Assembly: GCF_024171995.1 (NCBI RefSeq)
Contig: NZ_JAMTCT010000024.1
Coordinates: 1-64,000 of the forward strand
Source of the DNA: Promicromonospora umidemergens
GTDB lineage: Bacteria; Actinomycetota; Actinomycetes; Actinomycetales; Cellulomonadaceae
Direction of reading: 5' to 3'
Length of the DNA: 64,000 nucleotides
Shown: positions 34,787 to 47,660 of the stretch, one piece after another
Numbering within the stretch: position 1 is the first letter of the stretch
How the letters are laid out: each line of letters begins with the position of its first letter
Notes under the pieces: model-generated
The model's database searches: none
What the model saw: the letters and a program-made list of their open reading frames with translations, nothing else
What the model was told of the DNA's origin: nothing
Position numbers and translations under genes: made by a program

Positions 34787-35788
34787 ATGCGTTCCAGCAG
34801 GACGATCACCGCCGTCGACTCGCACACCGAGGGCATGCCGACGCGCGTCGTCACGGGCGGCGTCGGGCAGATACCCGGTGAGACGATGAACGACCGCCGG
34901 CGGCACTTCATGGAGCACATGGACGACTTGCGGCTGTTCCTCATGAACGAGCCGCGCGGACACGCCGCGATGAGCGGCGCCATCCTGCAGCCGCCCACGC
35001 GGCCCGACTGCGACTGGGGCGTCGTCTACATCGAGGTGTCCGGCTGCCTGCCCATGTGCGGGCACGGCACCATCGGTGTGGCGACGGTCCTCGTCGAGAC
35101 GGGAATGGTCGACGTCGTCGAGCCGGTCACCGAGATCCGGCTCGACACCCCCGCGGGGCTGGTGGTCGCCAAGGTGGCCGTCAGCGACGGCCACGCCGAC
35201 GCCGTCACCATCGAGAACGTACCGAGCTTCGTGACGGCCCTCGACCAGAAGCTCGAGGTGCCCGGCTACGGCGCCGTCCCGTACTCGATGGCGTTCGGCG
35301 GCAACTTCTACGCGCTCGTCGACCTGGACGACCTGGACCTGCCCTTCGACCGGGCCAGGCAGAACGACCTGCTCACCGCCGGCCTCGCCGTCATGGACGC
35401 GATCAACGGGACCGCGCTGCCCAGGCACCCGTCGCTCGACGGCGTCGAGGGCTGCCACCACGTCGAGCTGATCGCCCCCGGCTCGGACGCGCGGCACTCC
35501 CGCCACGCGATGGCCATCTGGCCTGGCTGGTTCGACCGGTCGCCCTGCGGCACCGGTACGTCGGCCCGCATGGCCGAGCTCTGGGCCCGTGGGGAGCTCG
35601 CCCTGGACACCGACTTCATCAACGAGTCGTTCATCGGCAGCCGGTTCGTCGGCCGCCTGGTCGCCGAGACCACCGTCGCCGGCGTGCCCGCCGTCGTACC
35701 GACCATCACCGGGCGCGCCTGGGTGACCGGCACCGCCAGCTACGTGCTCGACCCCAGTGACCCGTTCCCGACGGGCTTCGTCTTCTGA
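34787..35788 (+). CDS. 4-hydroxyproline 2-epimerase (proline racemase family)
   Basis: This 333-residue protein has both catalytic cysteines, C91 in MCGHGTIGVA and C254 in SPCGTGTSAR. That marks it as a racemase/epimerase rather than a hydroxyproline dehydratase, in which one Cys is replaced by Ser/Thr. The context of dehydrogenase and deaminase genes identifies the substrate as trans-4-hydroxy-L-proline, converted to cis-4-hydroxy-D-proline. It is the last gene of the operon, 15 nt after the deaminase. Confidence 0.92.
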   Translation: MRSSRTITAVDSHTEGMPTRVVTGGVGQIPGETMNDRRRHFMEHMDDLRLFLMNEPRGHAAMSGAILQPPTRPDCDWGVVYIEVSGCLPMCGHGTIGVATVLVETGMVDVVEPVTEIRLDTPAGLVVAKVAVSDGHADAVTIENVPSFVTALDQKLEVPGYGAVPYSMAFGGNFYALVDLDDLDLPFDRARQNDLLTAGLAVMDAINGTALPRHPSLDGVEGCHHVELIAPGSDARHSRHAMAIWPGWFDRSPCGTGTSARMAELWARGELALDTDFINESFIGSRFVGRLVAETTVAGVPAVVPTITGRAWVTGTASYVLDPSDPFPTGFVF

Positions 35789-35808
35789 ACCGGCATCTGG
35801 GGGCCGGT
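35789..35808. terminator. Short hairpin between convergent epimerase and aldo/keto reductase genes
   Basis: ACCGGC (35789-35794) and GCCGGT (35803-35808) form a 6-bp stem with an 8-nt loop, in a 21-bp convergent gap. It is a weak but plausible bidirectional terminator. Confidence 0.4.
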
Positions 35809-35809
35809 G

Positions 35810-37027
<1,218 letters not shown>

Positions 37028-37029
37028 TT

Positions 37030-38952
37030 ATGGGTGACGACGCGAACCGGGGTGCGGCTCAGGGCGCGGGTCTGGCCAGCGTCGTGGAACGGCGCCTGCG
37101 CCCCCTGATCACCGGGTCCCCGGCCGCGCCACCCGCTGGGGCGCGCACGACGACCATGGGGCCTGTCCTGAGCTGGGGTGCGGTCGCTCTCGCGGCGGAG
37201 GGTGCACTGCCCGCGGCGACCGTCACCTGGCTTGACCACGACCACGCCCGCACTGCCGCGACCGCTACCCCTGCGGCCGCTGGTGCGGCGGTAGCGGGAG
37301 CCGACGCGGCCGATGACCTGGGTACGGTGCCGGTCGGCGCTGGTCTCGTCGATGTGCTGGCGGGCGTCAATGTCGCCTTGACCGAGGACGCGGCCCTGCT
37401 GGACGTGGCGGCGCGGTGGCAGGAGGTCGTCACCTGGGCCACGGCGATGCAGTCCCGGGCCCTTGGCGAGATCGCCCGCCGTCGTGGCTGGACCGAGGAG
37501 CACAACGCGGCAGCCGCGGAGATCAGCGCGCGCCTACGCGTTCCGCAGGGCGAGGCGAACAAGCACCTGGCCCGTGGCGCGGGCCTGGCCGAACATCCAC
37601 AGGTCATGACCGCTCTGCACGACGGCCTGATCGACACCGCCAAGGCCGACATCCTGCTTCGCAGCGGTAACCCCCTCACGGTCGAGGAGCGCGAGGCTGC
37701 TATCACCCTGTACCTGCCAGAGGCACCCGACCACTCCCGCCGGTGGCTCCGCGAACGGATGAATGCCTTCGCGACCCGGCTGAAGGGAGCTACGGAGACC
37801 ACCAGGCACGCCCTGGCGCGTCGTGCGGTGTTCCTTGACCCTGCCGACAACTCGATGGCCTGGCTCAGCGCGAACCTTCCCGCCACCGACGCCGCCGCCG
37901 TCTGGGACGCGATCGACACGACCGCCCACATCCTCCGGCGTACGCCCGGTGCGACCCGGACGCTGTCCCAGGCCCGGGCTGACGCGCTGGTGGCGATCAC
38001 GACCGGCCGGATCATCGTCCCGCCCGAACCCGAATGTGCACCCGCCGCGCCGACCGACGACCTGAAGCCGGCCGAGCCCGCGACCGCTGAGCCCGCGGCC
38101 GATGAGCCCGCACCAGAAGGACCTGCCGCAGGTCTTCCTGTATCGCCGGCCTCACCTGAGCCGGCCCTGCCCCGGACCACCGTCCCGGCCGTCGGATGTA
38201 CCTGTGGCGGCTGCACCTGCGGTGGCACTGCCGTACGAGTCATCCCGGTGAAGCCACAGATCCGGGTCACCATCGCGGCCACGACGCTCCTTGGGCTGGA
38301 CAACCTCCCCGGTCACCTGGACGGGTACGGCCCGATCCCGGCCGACGTCGCCGCCCGGATCGCGGCCGACGCGACGTGGCAGCGGCTGGTCACAGACCCC
38401 GTCACCGGCATCCTGACCGACCACTCCACCACCACCTACCAACCGGGCAGGCTGCTGCGCCAGGCGGTGACCGCGCGGGATCAGACCTGCGCCTTCCCGC
38501 AGTGCGACCGGCCCGCCCGATGGTCCGACCTGGACCACATCGATCCGTTCGACCACGACCTCGACGCGACCACCCTGCCGCTGGGCACGCCTGGGCAGAC
38601 CCGCGCGACCAATCTGCAACCGCTGTGTCGCGCGCACCACCTGGCGAAAACTCACCACGGCTGGAACCCGGTTCGCGACCCCGGCACCGGGATCACGACC
38701 TGGACCGCACCTACCGGACACCGCTATCTCCGGCCAGCCACCCAGATCGGACAGGTCAGCAACGACACCACCAGCCTGGTCGACGACACCCGAGCGCGTC
38801 TCGGACAGCCACCTCTCGACGAGCGGCCCAGCGCGACGCGTCCGGCCACAGGCCAGTCGACCACGGCCCAGTCGAGCACGGCCCAGTCGAGCACTGCCCA
38901 GCCGACAACCGAGCAGCAGCTGCGACGCTTCTCCGACGATCCGCCCTTCTGA
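37030..38952 (+). CDS. HNH endonuclease-domain DUF222 protein (13E12 type)
   Basis: This 640-residue protein starts at ATG 37030 after AAGGGG. The DUF222 helical domain covers about residues 110-340 (AARWQEVVTWATAMQSRALGE; LPEAPDHSRRWLRERM). A Pro/Ala/Glu linker follows and contains a CTCGGCTCGG cysteine cluster. The HNH motif near residue 500 is CAFPQCDRPARWSDLDHIDP with LQPLCRAHHLAKTHHGW. The C-terminus has STAQS repeats. Nuclease activity is predicted; the biological role of this expanded family is unknown. It is a paralogue of the truncated gene at 1-849. Confidence 0.9.
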   Translation: MGDDANRGAAQGAGLASVVERRLRPLITGSPAAPPAGARTTTMGPVLSWGAVALAAEGALPAATVTWLDHDHARTAATATPAAAGAAVAGADAADDLGTVPVGAGLVDVLAGVNVALTEDAALLDVAARWQEVVTWATAMQSRALGEIARRRGWTEEHNAAAAEISARLRVPQGEANKHLARGAGLAEHPQVMTALHDGLIDTAKADILLRSGNPLTVEEREAAITLYLPEAPDHSRRWLRERMNAFATRLKGATETTRHALARRAVFLDPADNSMAWLSANLPATDAAAVWDAIDTTAHILRRTPGATRTLSQARADALVAITTGRIIVPPEPECAPAAPTDDLKPAEPATAEPAADEPAPEGPAAGLPVSPASPEPALPRTTVPAVGCTCGGCTCGGTAVRVIPVKPQIRVTIAATTLLGLDNLPGHLDGYGPIPADVAARIAADATWQRLVTDPVTGILTDHSTTTYQPGRLLRQAVTARDQTCAFPQCDRPARWSDLDHIDPFDHDLDATTLPLGTPGQTRATNLQPLCRAHHLAKTHHGWNPVRDPGTGITTWTAPTGHRYLRPATQIGQVSNDTTSLVDDTRARLGQPPLDERPSATRPATGQSTTAQSSTAQSSTAQPTTEQQLRRFSDDPPF

Positions 38953-39077
38953 AGGTCTGCGAGACGAACGGCTCGGGCGTGGACCGGGTCTCCGGCACGA
39001 TCGCCCGGCACGAGCTCGGACCGGCGCCCCGCAATCAGCTTGCGGACGTCCCCGCGCCAACACCTATCGTCAGGCGC

Positions 39078-39521
39078 ATGACCGACGAGACGATCGCGTG
39101 TGCGGAGTGCGGTGCCGGCGGCGACCTGGGGGCGTGCGTCGATCTCTTCCACGGGCTGCTGGCTCTCGACCACCAGCGTCTCCAGCCGTGGGGCTCGTTC
39201 CACGGCCTCAACGTCGCGTGCTACTTCCTGCAGCATCCGACGCAGACTTCTGCCGCAGTGCTCGGCGGTCAGTGGCAGGTCGTCACGACGTTCCTCGCCC
39301 AGGGGCTCGACGCCGTGCACACGCTCGAGGCGGATCTGGTGCGCGCGAATCGGCGGAAGGCGGGTCCGCTGCCCAGCTTTGATCCGCCACCGGCGCGCTC
39401 GGCTCCTGCCGCGGTGACGATCGCGGACCTCTCGGTCGACGGCACGTTTCCCGCCGACGGTTACGAAGCCCGCATCCTGGAGTGGGCGCGATCGATCAGG
39501 GCCGAACGAACCCCCGCCTGA
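39078..39521 (+). CDS. DUF5946-like small protein
   Basis: This 147-residue protein has N-terminal cysteines in CAECGAGGDLGAC that could bind metal, followed by LFHGLLALDHQ and FHGLNVACYFLQHPTQ. These resemble the uncharacterised DUF5946 family. No function is known. It stands 125 bp after the HNH gene; that gap holds nothing recognisable. Confidence 0.65.
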   Translation: MTDETIACAECGAGGDLGACVDLFHGLLALDHQRLQPWGSFHGLNVACYFLQHPTQTSAAVLGGQWQVVTTFLAQGLDAVHTLEADLVRANRRKAGPLPSFDPPPARSAPAAVTIADLSVDGTFPADGYEARILEWARSIRAERTPA

Positions 39522-39542
39522 AGGTCCCGCCCCCTCCTCCGC

Positions 39543-39992
39543 CTACGACCCCAGCCTGCGGGCCGCCTCCAGCAGCGCACGAGTGCCCCGCGTGAGCGCG
39601 CGCAGGTCGTCGACGTCGAGCAGCGCGAGGAGGTCGGGCGGGAGGTCCTCGTCGTGCGCGACGAGGCGTCGGATCGCCTCGCTGCCCTTCTCCGTGCTGG
39701 TCACGCGACGGACCCGCCCGTCCGTAGGGTCCGGGGTGCGGACGGTCATGCCTGCGGCGGTCAGCCGGTCGAGGATCCCCGAGACCGTGCCGGCGGAGAC
39801 CCCGAGCGCCTCGGCGAGCCGCTGCGGCGTCGACTCCCGGTCCACCTGCACGAGGGCCAGCGCCCGGAGCTGCTGCACGGTCAGGTCGGTCTCCAGCAGG
39901 GGGCGAAGCCGCGTGGCGAAGAACTGTTCGCCGAGGTCGCGGTGCAAGGTGGCGAGCTCAGCGACGAGCTGGTCGCGGGTCTGGTCGGTCAC
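39543..39992 (-). CDS. MarR-family transcriptional regulator
   Basis: This 149-residue protein has a winged helix in its middle (PQRLAEALGVSAGTVSGILD; RVRRVTSTEKGSEAI is the wing). GTG 39992 gives the normal N-terminus. It is divergent from the RND pump gene, so it is the probable repressor of that pump. The candidate site is the palindrome at 40086-40100. Confidence 0.87.
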   Translation of the reverse strand: MTDQTRDQLVAELATLHRDLGEQFFATRLRPLLETDLTVQQLRALALVQVDRESTPQRLAEALGVSAGTVSGILDRLTAAGMTVRTPDPTDGRVRRVTSTEKGSEAIRRLVAHDEDLPPDLLALLDVDDLRALTRGTRALLEAARRLGS

Positions 39993-40085
39993 GGGCTGAC
40001 CTTAACCGGGACTTCACCCCCTGGGAGAGGAGCCGGACGCCGGCGCCGGAACCGAGGTTGCGAGGCGGGAACCCGAGCAGGATCC

Positions 40086-40100
40086 TTTGCGTTAGGCAAA
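40086..40100. promoter_or_regulatory. Palindrome in the MarR/RND divergent region
   Basis: TTTGC-GTTAG-GCAAA is a perfect 5-bp inverted repeat in an AT-rich patch, 53-67 bp before the pump start. It is a candidate MarR operator. Confidence 0.45.
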
Positions 40101-40152
40101 ATACCGCGCCGACGGAGTCGTGGACCCGGCGTATCCCAGATCTGGAGGCAGT

Positions 40153-43100
40153 GTGTTTCGTCTTGCCCAAATGTCGCTCGCGAACCGTGCGCTCGTCGCA
40201 CTCGCGACGATTGCCGTCTTTCTCGTCGGCATCTTCAGCATGGGGCAGCTTCGGCAGGAACTCATCCCGTCGATCAACGTGCCCATGGTCGCGGTCACCG
40301 CCAGCTATCCGGGCACCGCGCCGGAGATCGTCGCGGACCGGGTCACCGACCCGGTCGAGACGGCTGTCCAGGGCATCGACGGCGTCACCGGTGTGAGCTC
40401 GACCGTCTCGACAGGCATCTCGGTGACCACCGTCGAGCTCGAGTACGGCACCGACATCGACGCGATCGAGCAGGAGGTGACCTCGGCGCTCGGCAGCATC
40501 CAGGGCCTTCCGGCGGACGTCGAGCCCGAGGTCATGGCCGGTTCCCTCGACGGCCTGCCGGTGGTGCAGCTCGCGGTCTCCGGTGACGGCGACGAGCAGG
40601 AGCTGACCGACGCCATCGATTCCGTGCTGGTGCCCGAGCTGTCGGGGATCACCGAGGTCCGTGACGTGACGGTCACCGGCGCCACGGAGCAGCAGGTGGT
40701 GATCGACCCGGACGAGGAGAAGCTCGCCGAGGCGGGCCTCACCGCCGCGCAGCTCTCGTCGGTGCTGCAGGAGAACGGGACCGTCACCCCCGTCGGTGCG
40801 GTCACGCAGGACGGCGAGACGAACAGCGTCCAGGTCGGTACCTCCGTCGACTCCGTCAAGGAGCTCCAGGACCTGCCGCTCGTCCCCTCCGCCGGTTCGG
40901 CGGTGGCGGCGCCGCAGGCGCCCGAAGCACCCGCGGCACCCGGCGCACCGACGGCCCCCGACGCCGGGGGCAGCCCCGCCGACGTCGTGCATCTCGGCGA
41001 GGTCGCCGACGTGAGCGTGCAGGACGTGGAGCCCACCTCCTACTCCCGCCTGGACGGTGAGCCGTCGCTCGCGATCGCGCTGACCAAGACGCCGGACGGC
41101 AACACGGTGGACGTGTCGCACGCGGTGCACGACGTCCTGGCCGACGTCGAGGACGAGCTGGCCGACGCCGGCGTGAGCACCGCCGTCACGTTCGACCAGG
41201 CGCCGTTCATCGAGGAGTCGATCGAGGGCCTGACGACGGAAGGCGGTCTCGGCCTGCTCTTCGCGGTGCTCGTGATCCTGGTGTTCCTGGCGTCCCTGCG
41301 GGCGACGCTCGTCTCGGCGATCTCGATCCCGCTGTCGCTCGCGGTGACGTTCGCGGTCATGAACCTGACCGGCTACACGCTGAACATCCTGACGCTCGCG
41401 GCCATGACCATCTCGATCGGGCGCATCGTGGACGACTCGATCGTGGTGATCGAGAACATCAAACGGCACCTGTCGTACGGCGAGGACCGGGTGCACGGGA
41501 TCATCACCGCGGTCCGGGAGGTCGGCACGGCCATCACCTCGTCGACGATCTGCACGGTAGCGGTGTTCGCTCCGATCGCCCTGGTGGGCGGCATGGCCGG
41601 CGAGCTGTTCCAGCCCTTCGCCGTCACCGTCGCGATCGCGATGGGTGCCTCCCTGGTCGTGGCCCTGGTCGTCGTGCCGGTGCTGGCCTACTGGTTCATC
41701 AAGGTCCCGGCCTCGGCCGACGGCGGCGCCGCCCTGCGCGAGGCCGCAGAGCTCAAGGAGCGTCGCGGCGTCTGGCAGCGTGCCTACGTGCCGTCGCTGT
41801 CCGCGGCGCTGCGCCGCCCGGCCGTCACCCTGGGCGTCGCGATCGCGCTTCTCGCCGGCACGGTCGCGCTGGTACCCCGCATGGAGACCAACTTCATCGG
41901 GGCAGCGGGCCAGGACACGCTCTCGGTGACGCAGGAGCTCGAGCCCGGCACGTCGCTGGCGGCCCAGGACGAGGCGGCCAAGGAGGTCGAGGACGTCCTG
42001 GCCGACGTCGACGGCGTCGAGAGGGTGCAGACGACCGTCGGATCGGGCGACGGGATGGCCGCCGCGTTCGGCATGGGTGGCGGGGGCAGCAGCGCGTCGT
42101 TCGCGATGACGCTGGGCGAGGACGCCGACGGCGAGGCCGTGCAGGACGACGTGAGCGACGCGCTCGATGAGGCGGCTCCTGACGGCGAGGTCACGGTGGC
42201 CGCCGGCGACGCCGGTTTCGCCAGCACGACCGTCGACCTGGTCGTCACGGCGCCGGACGCCGAGGGCCTGGCCGACGCCGCGAGCGCCGTCGAGGACGCG
42301 GTGACGGACCTGGACGGTGTCGAGGACGTGACGAACAACCTCGCCGCGGAGCAGTCCAGCGTGCAGGTGACGGTGGACCGGGACGCGGCGGCGGAGGTCG
42401 GGCTCACGGAGGCGACGGTCTCCGGCCTCCTCGCCGGTGCGATGAACGAGGCGAGCATCGGGACGATGGACCTGGACGGGTCGTCGCTCGACGTCGTGGT
42501 GGCCGGTGACCTGCCGGCGACGACCGCGGAGATCAAGAAGGTCGAGGTGCCGACGGCGGCGGGCGTGGTCCCGCTGAGCGACCTCGTGACGGTCGAGAAG
42601 GTCTCGGCGCCCGCGGCGGTCACGCGGGTGGACGGCGAGCGCAGCGCCACCGTGGCGGTGACTCCCGCCGGGCAGGACCTGGGGGCGCTGACCGTGGCCC
42701 TGACCGAGGAGATCGACGGTCTGGACCTGCCGAGCGGCGCAGAGGTGACGATCGGTGGCGTGGCGTCCGACCAGGCCGACGCGTTCGCCGACCTCGGCCT
42801 GGCGCTGGTGGCGGCCATCCTCATCGTCTACCTCGTGATGGTGGCGACCTTCCGGAGCATCGGGCAGCCGCTGATCCTGCTGGTCTCGGTGCCGTTCGCG
42901 GCCACCGGCGCACTGGGTGCGCTGCTGCTGACCGGGACGCCGCTCGACGTCGCCGCGCTGATCGGTGCGCTGATGCTGGTGGGCATCGTGGTGTCGAACG
43001 CGATCGTCCTGATCGACCTGATCAACCAGTACCGGGCGGAGGGCCGGCCGCTGGACGAGGCGGTCAAGGAGGGGGCGCGGCAGCGGCTGCGGCCGATCGT

Positions 43101-43368
43101 GATGACGGCGGCCGCGACGATCCTCGCCCTGACGCCGATGGCGTTCGGCCTGACCGGCGGAGGGGCGTTCATCTCGCAGCCGCTGGCCCTGGTGGTGATC
43201 GGTGGGCTGGTGTCCTCGACCCTGCTCACGCTGTACGTGGTGCCGGTGATCTACGCGCTGTTCGAGCGGCGCTCGGGAGAGCGCACCTCGAAGCGTGCGG
43301 AACGCGCGGCGCGCCGGGCGGAGAAGGCGCGGTCCAAGGCCGCTGAGGCGGCGCGGGGCGCGCGGTAG
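40153..43368 (+). CDS. RND-superfamily efflux pump (AcrB/HAE1-like) permease
   Basis: This 1071-residue protein has twelve helices in two halves, each with a large extracytoplasmic domain (residues about 35-330 and 580-860). The first helix is followed by the AcrB-type IPSINVPMVAVTASYPGTAPE. Helix 4 carries the proton-relay acidic pair in GRIVDDSIVVIENIKRHL. GTG 40153 was chosen because GGAGG lies 4 nt upstream. A Pro/Ala-rich insertion lies near residue 260. It probably exports drugs or lipids. No MFP or TolC partner is adjacent, as is common in monoderm actinobacteria. Confidence 0.9.
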   Translation: MFRLAQMSLANRALVALATIAVFLVGIFSMGQLRQELIPSINVPMVAVTASYPGTAPEIVADRVTDPVETAVQGIDGVTGVSSTVSTGISVTTVELEYGTDIDAIEQEVTSALGSIQGLPADVEPEVMAGSLDGLPVVQLAVSGDGDEQELTDAIDSVLVPELSGITEVRDVTVTGATEQQVVIDPDEEKLAEAGLTAAQLSSVLQENGTVTPVGAVTQDGETNSVQVGTSVDSVKELQDLPLVPSAGSAVAAPQAPEAPAAPGAPTAPDAGGSPADVVHLGEVADVSVQDVEPTSYSRLDGEPSLAIALTKTPDGNTVDVSHAVHDVLADVEDELADAGVSTAVTFDQAPFIEESIEGLTTEGGLGLLFAVLVILVFLASLRATLVSAISIPLSLAVTFAVMNLTGYTLNILTLAAMTISIGRIVDDSIVVIENIKRHLSYGEDRVHGIITAVREVGTAITSSTICTVAVFAPIALVGGMAGELFQPFAVTVAIAMGASLVVALVVVPVLAYWFIKVPASADGGAALREAAELKERRGVWQRAYVPSLSAALRRPAVTLGVAIALLAGTVALVPRMETNFIGAAGQDTLSVTQELEPGTSLAAQDEAAKEVEDVLADVDGVERVQTTVGSGDGMAAAFGMGGGGSSASFAMTLGEDADGEAVQDDVSDALDEAAPDGEVTVAAGDAGFASTTVDLVVTAPDAEGLADAASAVEDAVTDLDGVEDVTNNLAAEQSSVQVTVDRDAAAEVGLTEATVSGLLAGAMNEASIGTMDLDGSSLDVVVAGDLPATTAEIKKVEVPTAAGVVPLSDLVTVEKVSAPAAVTRVDGERSATVAVTPAGQDLGALTVALTEEIDGLDLPSGAEVTIGGVASDQADAFADLGLALVAAILIVYLVMVATFRSIGQPLILLVSVPFAATGALGALLLTGTPLDVAALIGALMLVGIVVSNAIVLIDLINQYRAEGRPLDEAVKEGARQRLRPIVMTAAATILALTPMAFGLTGGGAFISQPLALVVIGGLVSSTLLTLYVVPVIYALFERRSGERTSKRAERAARRAEKARSKAAEAARGAR

Positions 43369-43394
43369 CACGTCCGGGCGCCTGCCCTCGCTCA

Positions 43395-43432
43395 CTGAGT
43401 CGTCCTGAGCGTCTGTGCTCAGGACGACTCAG
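43395..43432. terminator. Bidirectional hairpin between the RND gene and the L7/L12-like gene
   Basis: Perfect 16-bp arms (43395-43410 and 43417-43432) enclose a 6-nt loop. It begins 27 nt after the pump stop and overlaps the last codons of the convergent gene ending at 43419. Confidence 0.75.
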
Positions 43433-43721
43433 CGCGCCGGTCGACCCACTGCTTGGCCTCGACCAGCCCATGGCCGGTCGCCTCGCGGTAGAGCTTGATC
43501 GCCTCGACCCGCCGGTCGGACCAGATGCACCGGTCGATCTCGGCCACCGTCTCCGGGGGGAGGCCCTCCGCGGCCGGGCCCTCGACGCCGAGGTGCTTGA
43601 TCACCATGTCGAGCTTGCGCTCGGTCCGTTCCGCGGTGCGCGCGGCCGAACGCAGGTTCCCGGTGATGGTGATCGTGCTGAGCAGCAGGATGATGATGAC
43701 TGCCGTCGCGATGAGGTCCAT
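43419..43721 (-). CDS. Small membrane-anchored protein with L7/L12 C-terminal-like segment
   Basis: This 100-residue protein has one N-terminal helix (DLIATAVIIILLLSTITITG) and a charged coiled segment. Its C-terminal helix pair (RRVEAIKLYREATGHGLVEA, followed by KQWVDRR) resembles the end of ribosomal protein L7/L12. Such anchored L7/L12-like proteins are common in actinobacteria and have no established role. Confidence 0.7.
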   Translation of the reverse strand: MDLIATAVIIILLLSTITITGNLRSAARTAERTERKLDMVIKHLGVEGPAAEGLPPETVAEIDRCIWSDRRVEAIKLYREATGHGLVEAKQWVDRRAESS

Positions 43722-43781
43722 GCGCGAACCCTAGTGGCCGTGGCCCGGCCGGCGGCCGGCCCGCCATCGAGCTCTCTCGCC

Positions 43782-43842
43782 TTGACCGAAATACTCCATG
43801 GGGGTATATGGTTACCGGTATACGGCTACCCCCTAGGGGTAG
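43782..43842 (+). promoter_or_regulatory. CsoR-controlled promoter of the copper operon
   Basis: TTGACC (43782-43787), a 17-nt spacer and TATATG (43805-43810) form a sigma-70-like promoter. Just downstream, CTACCCC-CTA-GGGGTAG (43826-43842) matches the pattern of CsoR operators (G-tract palindromes with TACCCC/GGGGTA arms). The operator covers the expected start of transcription. Confidence 0.8.
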
Positions 43843-43865
43843 GGATCGAGCGGAAGGAAGAGACG

Positions 43866-44078
43866 ATGGCGACGAGCGAGTACCAGGTGACCGGGATGAC
43901 GTGCGGGCACTGCGAGACGGCGGTCCGTGGCGAGGTGGGCGGGCTCCCCGGTGTCGCGCACGTCGACGTCAGTGCCGCGACCGGCCGGCTCGTCGTCACG
44001 AGCGATACCACGCCCGACGACGCGGCGGTCCTGGCCGCGGTCGACGAGGCCGGGTACGAGGCGGAGCGCGTCTCGTGA
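43866..44078 (+). CDS. copZ: Copper chaperone CopZ (HMA domain)
   Basis: This 70-residue protein is a single HMA fold. The Cu(I) ligands are C13 and C16 in GMTCGHC, and the C-terminal AAVDEAGYEAE fits the fold. It hands Cu(I) to the P-type ATPase. It is the first gene of the operon and overlaps the next by 4 nt (GTGA). Confidence 0.92.
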   Translation: MATSEYQVTGMTCGHCETAVRGEVGGLPGVAHVDVSAATGRLVVTSDTTPDDAAVLAAVDEAGYEAERVS

Positions 44079-45036
44079 ACGCACCCCAGCGCCTGACCGT
44101 CTACGGGGCGGGTCTGGTCGCGCTGTTCGTCGCGGCGTTCACCGTCGCAGGCCTGGTCGTGCCGAAGGCCGCCGTGGCCGCCTGGTCGATGCCGGCGGAG
44201 GGAGACGACCCGGCCGCCATGGGCATGGAGACGGGCATGGAGACGGGCATGGAGACGGGCATGGAGACGAGCACAGCCCCGGACGCCGGTCCGCACGCCG
44301 GCGAGAGCGCGGCGGCCCCGGTGCGCGGGCTCGCCCTCGAACAGGACGGCCTGCTCCTGAACCCGGTGAGCGCTCCCGACCGGGTCGGCGAGGACGGGAC
44401 TCTCTCGTTCTCGATCACCTCGGCGGACGGCGACGCCGTGACCGCGTTCGAGACCGAGCACGACAAGGAGCTGCACCTGGTCGTTGTGCGTACCGACGGG
44501 GCCGGGTTCCGCCACGTGCACCCGAAGATGTCGGCCGACGGCGTCTGGTCGATCCCGTGGACCTGGGACGCGGCCGGCAGCTACCGCGTGCTCACCGACT
44601 TCGTCCCCGAGGCGACCGGCGAGAACGTGACGCTCAGCCGCACCGTCGAGGTCGGCGGGCGGGTCTCGCCGGAGCCGCCGACGGCGGTCTCCACGAGCGA
44701 CACCGTCGACGGGTACACCGCCACGCTCACGGGAGACCTGGGCACCTCCGGCGACTCCAGGCTCACCGTGACGGTCACGAAGGACGGCGAACCCGTCACC
44801 AGGCTTGAGCCGTACCTCGGCGCCTACGGGCACCTCGTCGCGCTGCGTGACGGCGACCTGGCCTATCTGCACGTGCACCCGGAGGGCGACGAGCCGGCGC
44901 ACGGTTCGGTGTCGGGCCCCGAGATCGGGTTCATGACGAAGGCCCCCACGCCCGGCCGCTACCTGCTGTACCTGGACTTCAAGGTCGACGGGGTCGTGCG
45001 CACCGCGCACCTCGTCCTGGACGCGACAGGGAGGGA

Positions 45037-45040
<4 letters not shown>
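44075..45040 (+). CDS. Exported Met/His-rich protein of the copper operon
   Basis: This 321-residue protein has an N-terminal membrane or signal helix (residues about 8-37). A Met-rich segment with four GMET units follows, encoded by perfect 12-bp repeats. Two beta-rich Ig-like domains come next, and each ends in a similar His motif: [17 protein letters not shown] and [17 protein letters not shown]. The Met and His residues could bind copper outside the membrane. I do not recognise a characterised family. GTG 44075 overlaps copZ, and its stop overlaps copA (ATGA), so it is clearly an operon member. Confidence 0.75.
44222..44269 (+). repeat. Four perfect 12-bp repeats encoding GMET units
   Basis: GGCATGGAGACG occurs four times without interruption. 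It encodes the Met-rich stretch of the copper-operon secreted protein, and repeat-number change would keep the frame. Confidence 0.95.
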
Positions 45041-47301
<2,261 letters not shown>

Positions 47302-47352
47302 CAGATCCACCGACCCACCGACCACAGATCACCACCGAAGAGAGGGCCCACC

Positions 47353-47646
47353 ATGGGACACGACCACACACACGGCGAGCACCAGCACGGCGAGCAGGCC
47401 GACGGCGGCCACTGCGGCGGCCACGCGCCCTCGGCGCCGCCGAGCCACCACGGCATCAACCTGCTCGGCCCGTCGGCCGAGGAGCTCGCGGAGTGCCCGG
47501 TGATGCGCGGCAGCACCGTCGTCAAGGCCGACGCCGAGGCCAAGGGGCTGTTCCGCGACTACGCGGGCCAGCGGTACTGGTTCTGCTGCGCGGGCTGCGA
47601 GGCCCCGTTCGACGCCGACCCGTCGAAGTACGCGGCAACGGTCTGA
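47353..47646 (+). CDS. YHS-domain protein with His-rich N-terminus
   Basis: This 97-residue protein has a metal-binding-like N-terminus (HDHTHGEHQHGE; GGHCGGH). A YHS domain follows at residues about 45-95 (CPVMRGSTVVKADAEAKG; YWFCCAGCEAPFDADP). YHS/TRASH segments bind copper through such Cys. It is 51 nt after copA and before the CsoR gene, so it is an accessory copper-binding protein. Confidence 0.85.
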   Translation: MGHDHTHGEHQHGEQADGGHCGGHAPSAPPSHHGINLLGPSAEELAECPVMRGSTVVKADAEAKGLFRDYAGQRYWFCCAGCEAPFDADPSKYAATV

Positions 47647-47660
47647 CCTGAGATGACACC

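Noticed and set aside
37030-38952. Homing endonuclease or intein
   Set aside because: The HNH protein stands alone with its own start and ribosome binding site and does not interrupt another gene.
38953-39077. Gap after the HNH gene tested for tRNA or terminator
   Set aside because: No cloverleaf or convincing stem was found.
39958-43395. A 1145-residue open frame opposite the RND pump gene
   Set aside because: The translation is low in complexity (Arg/His/Asp/Gln-rich) and antisense to a clear RND protein with twelve helices. It is an artefact of high GC.
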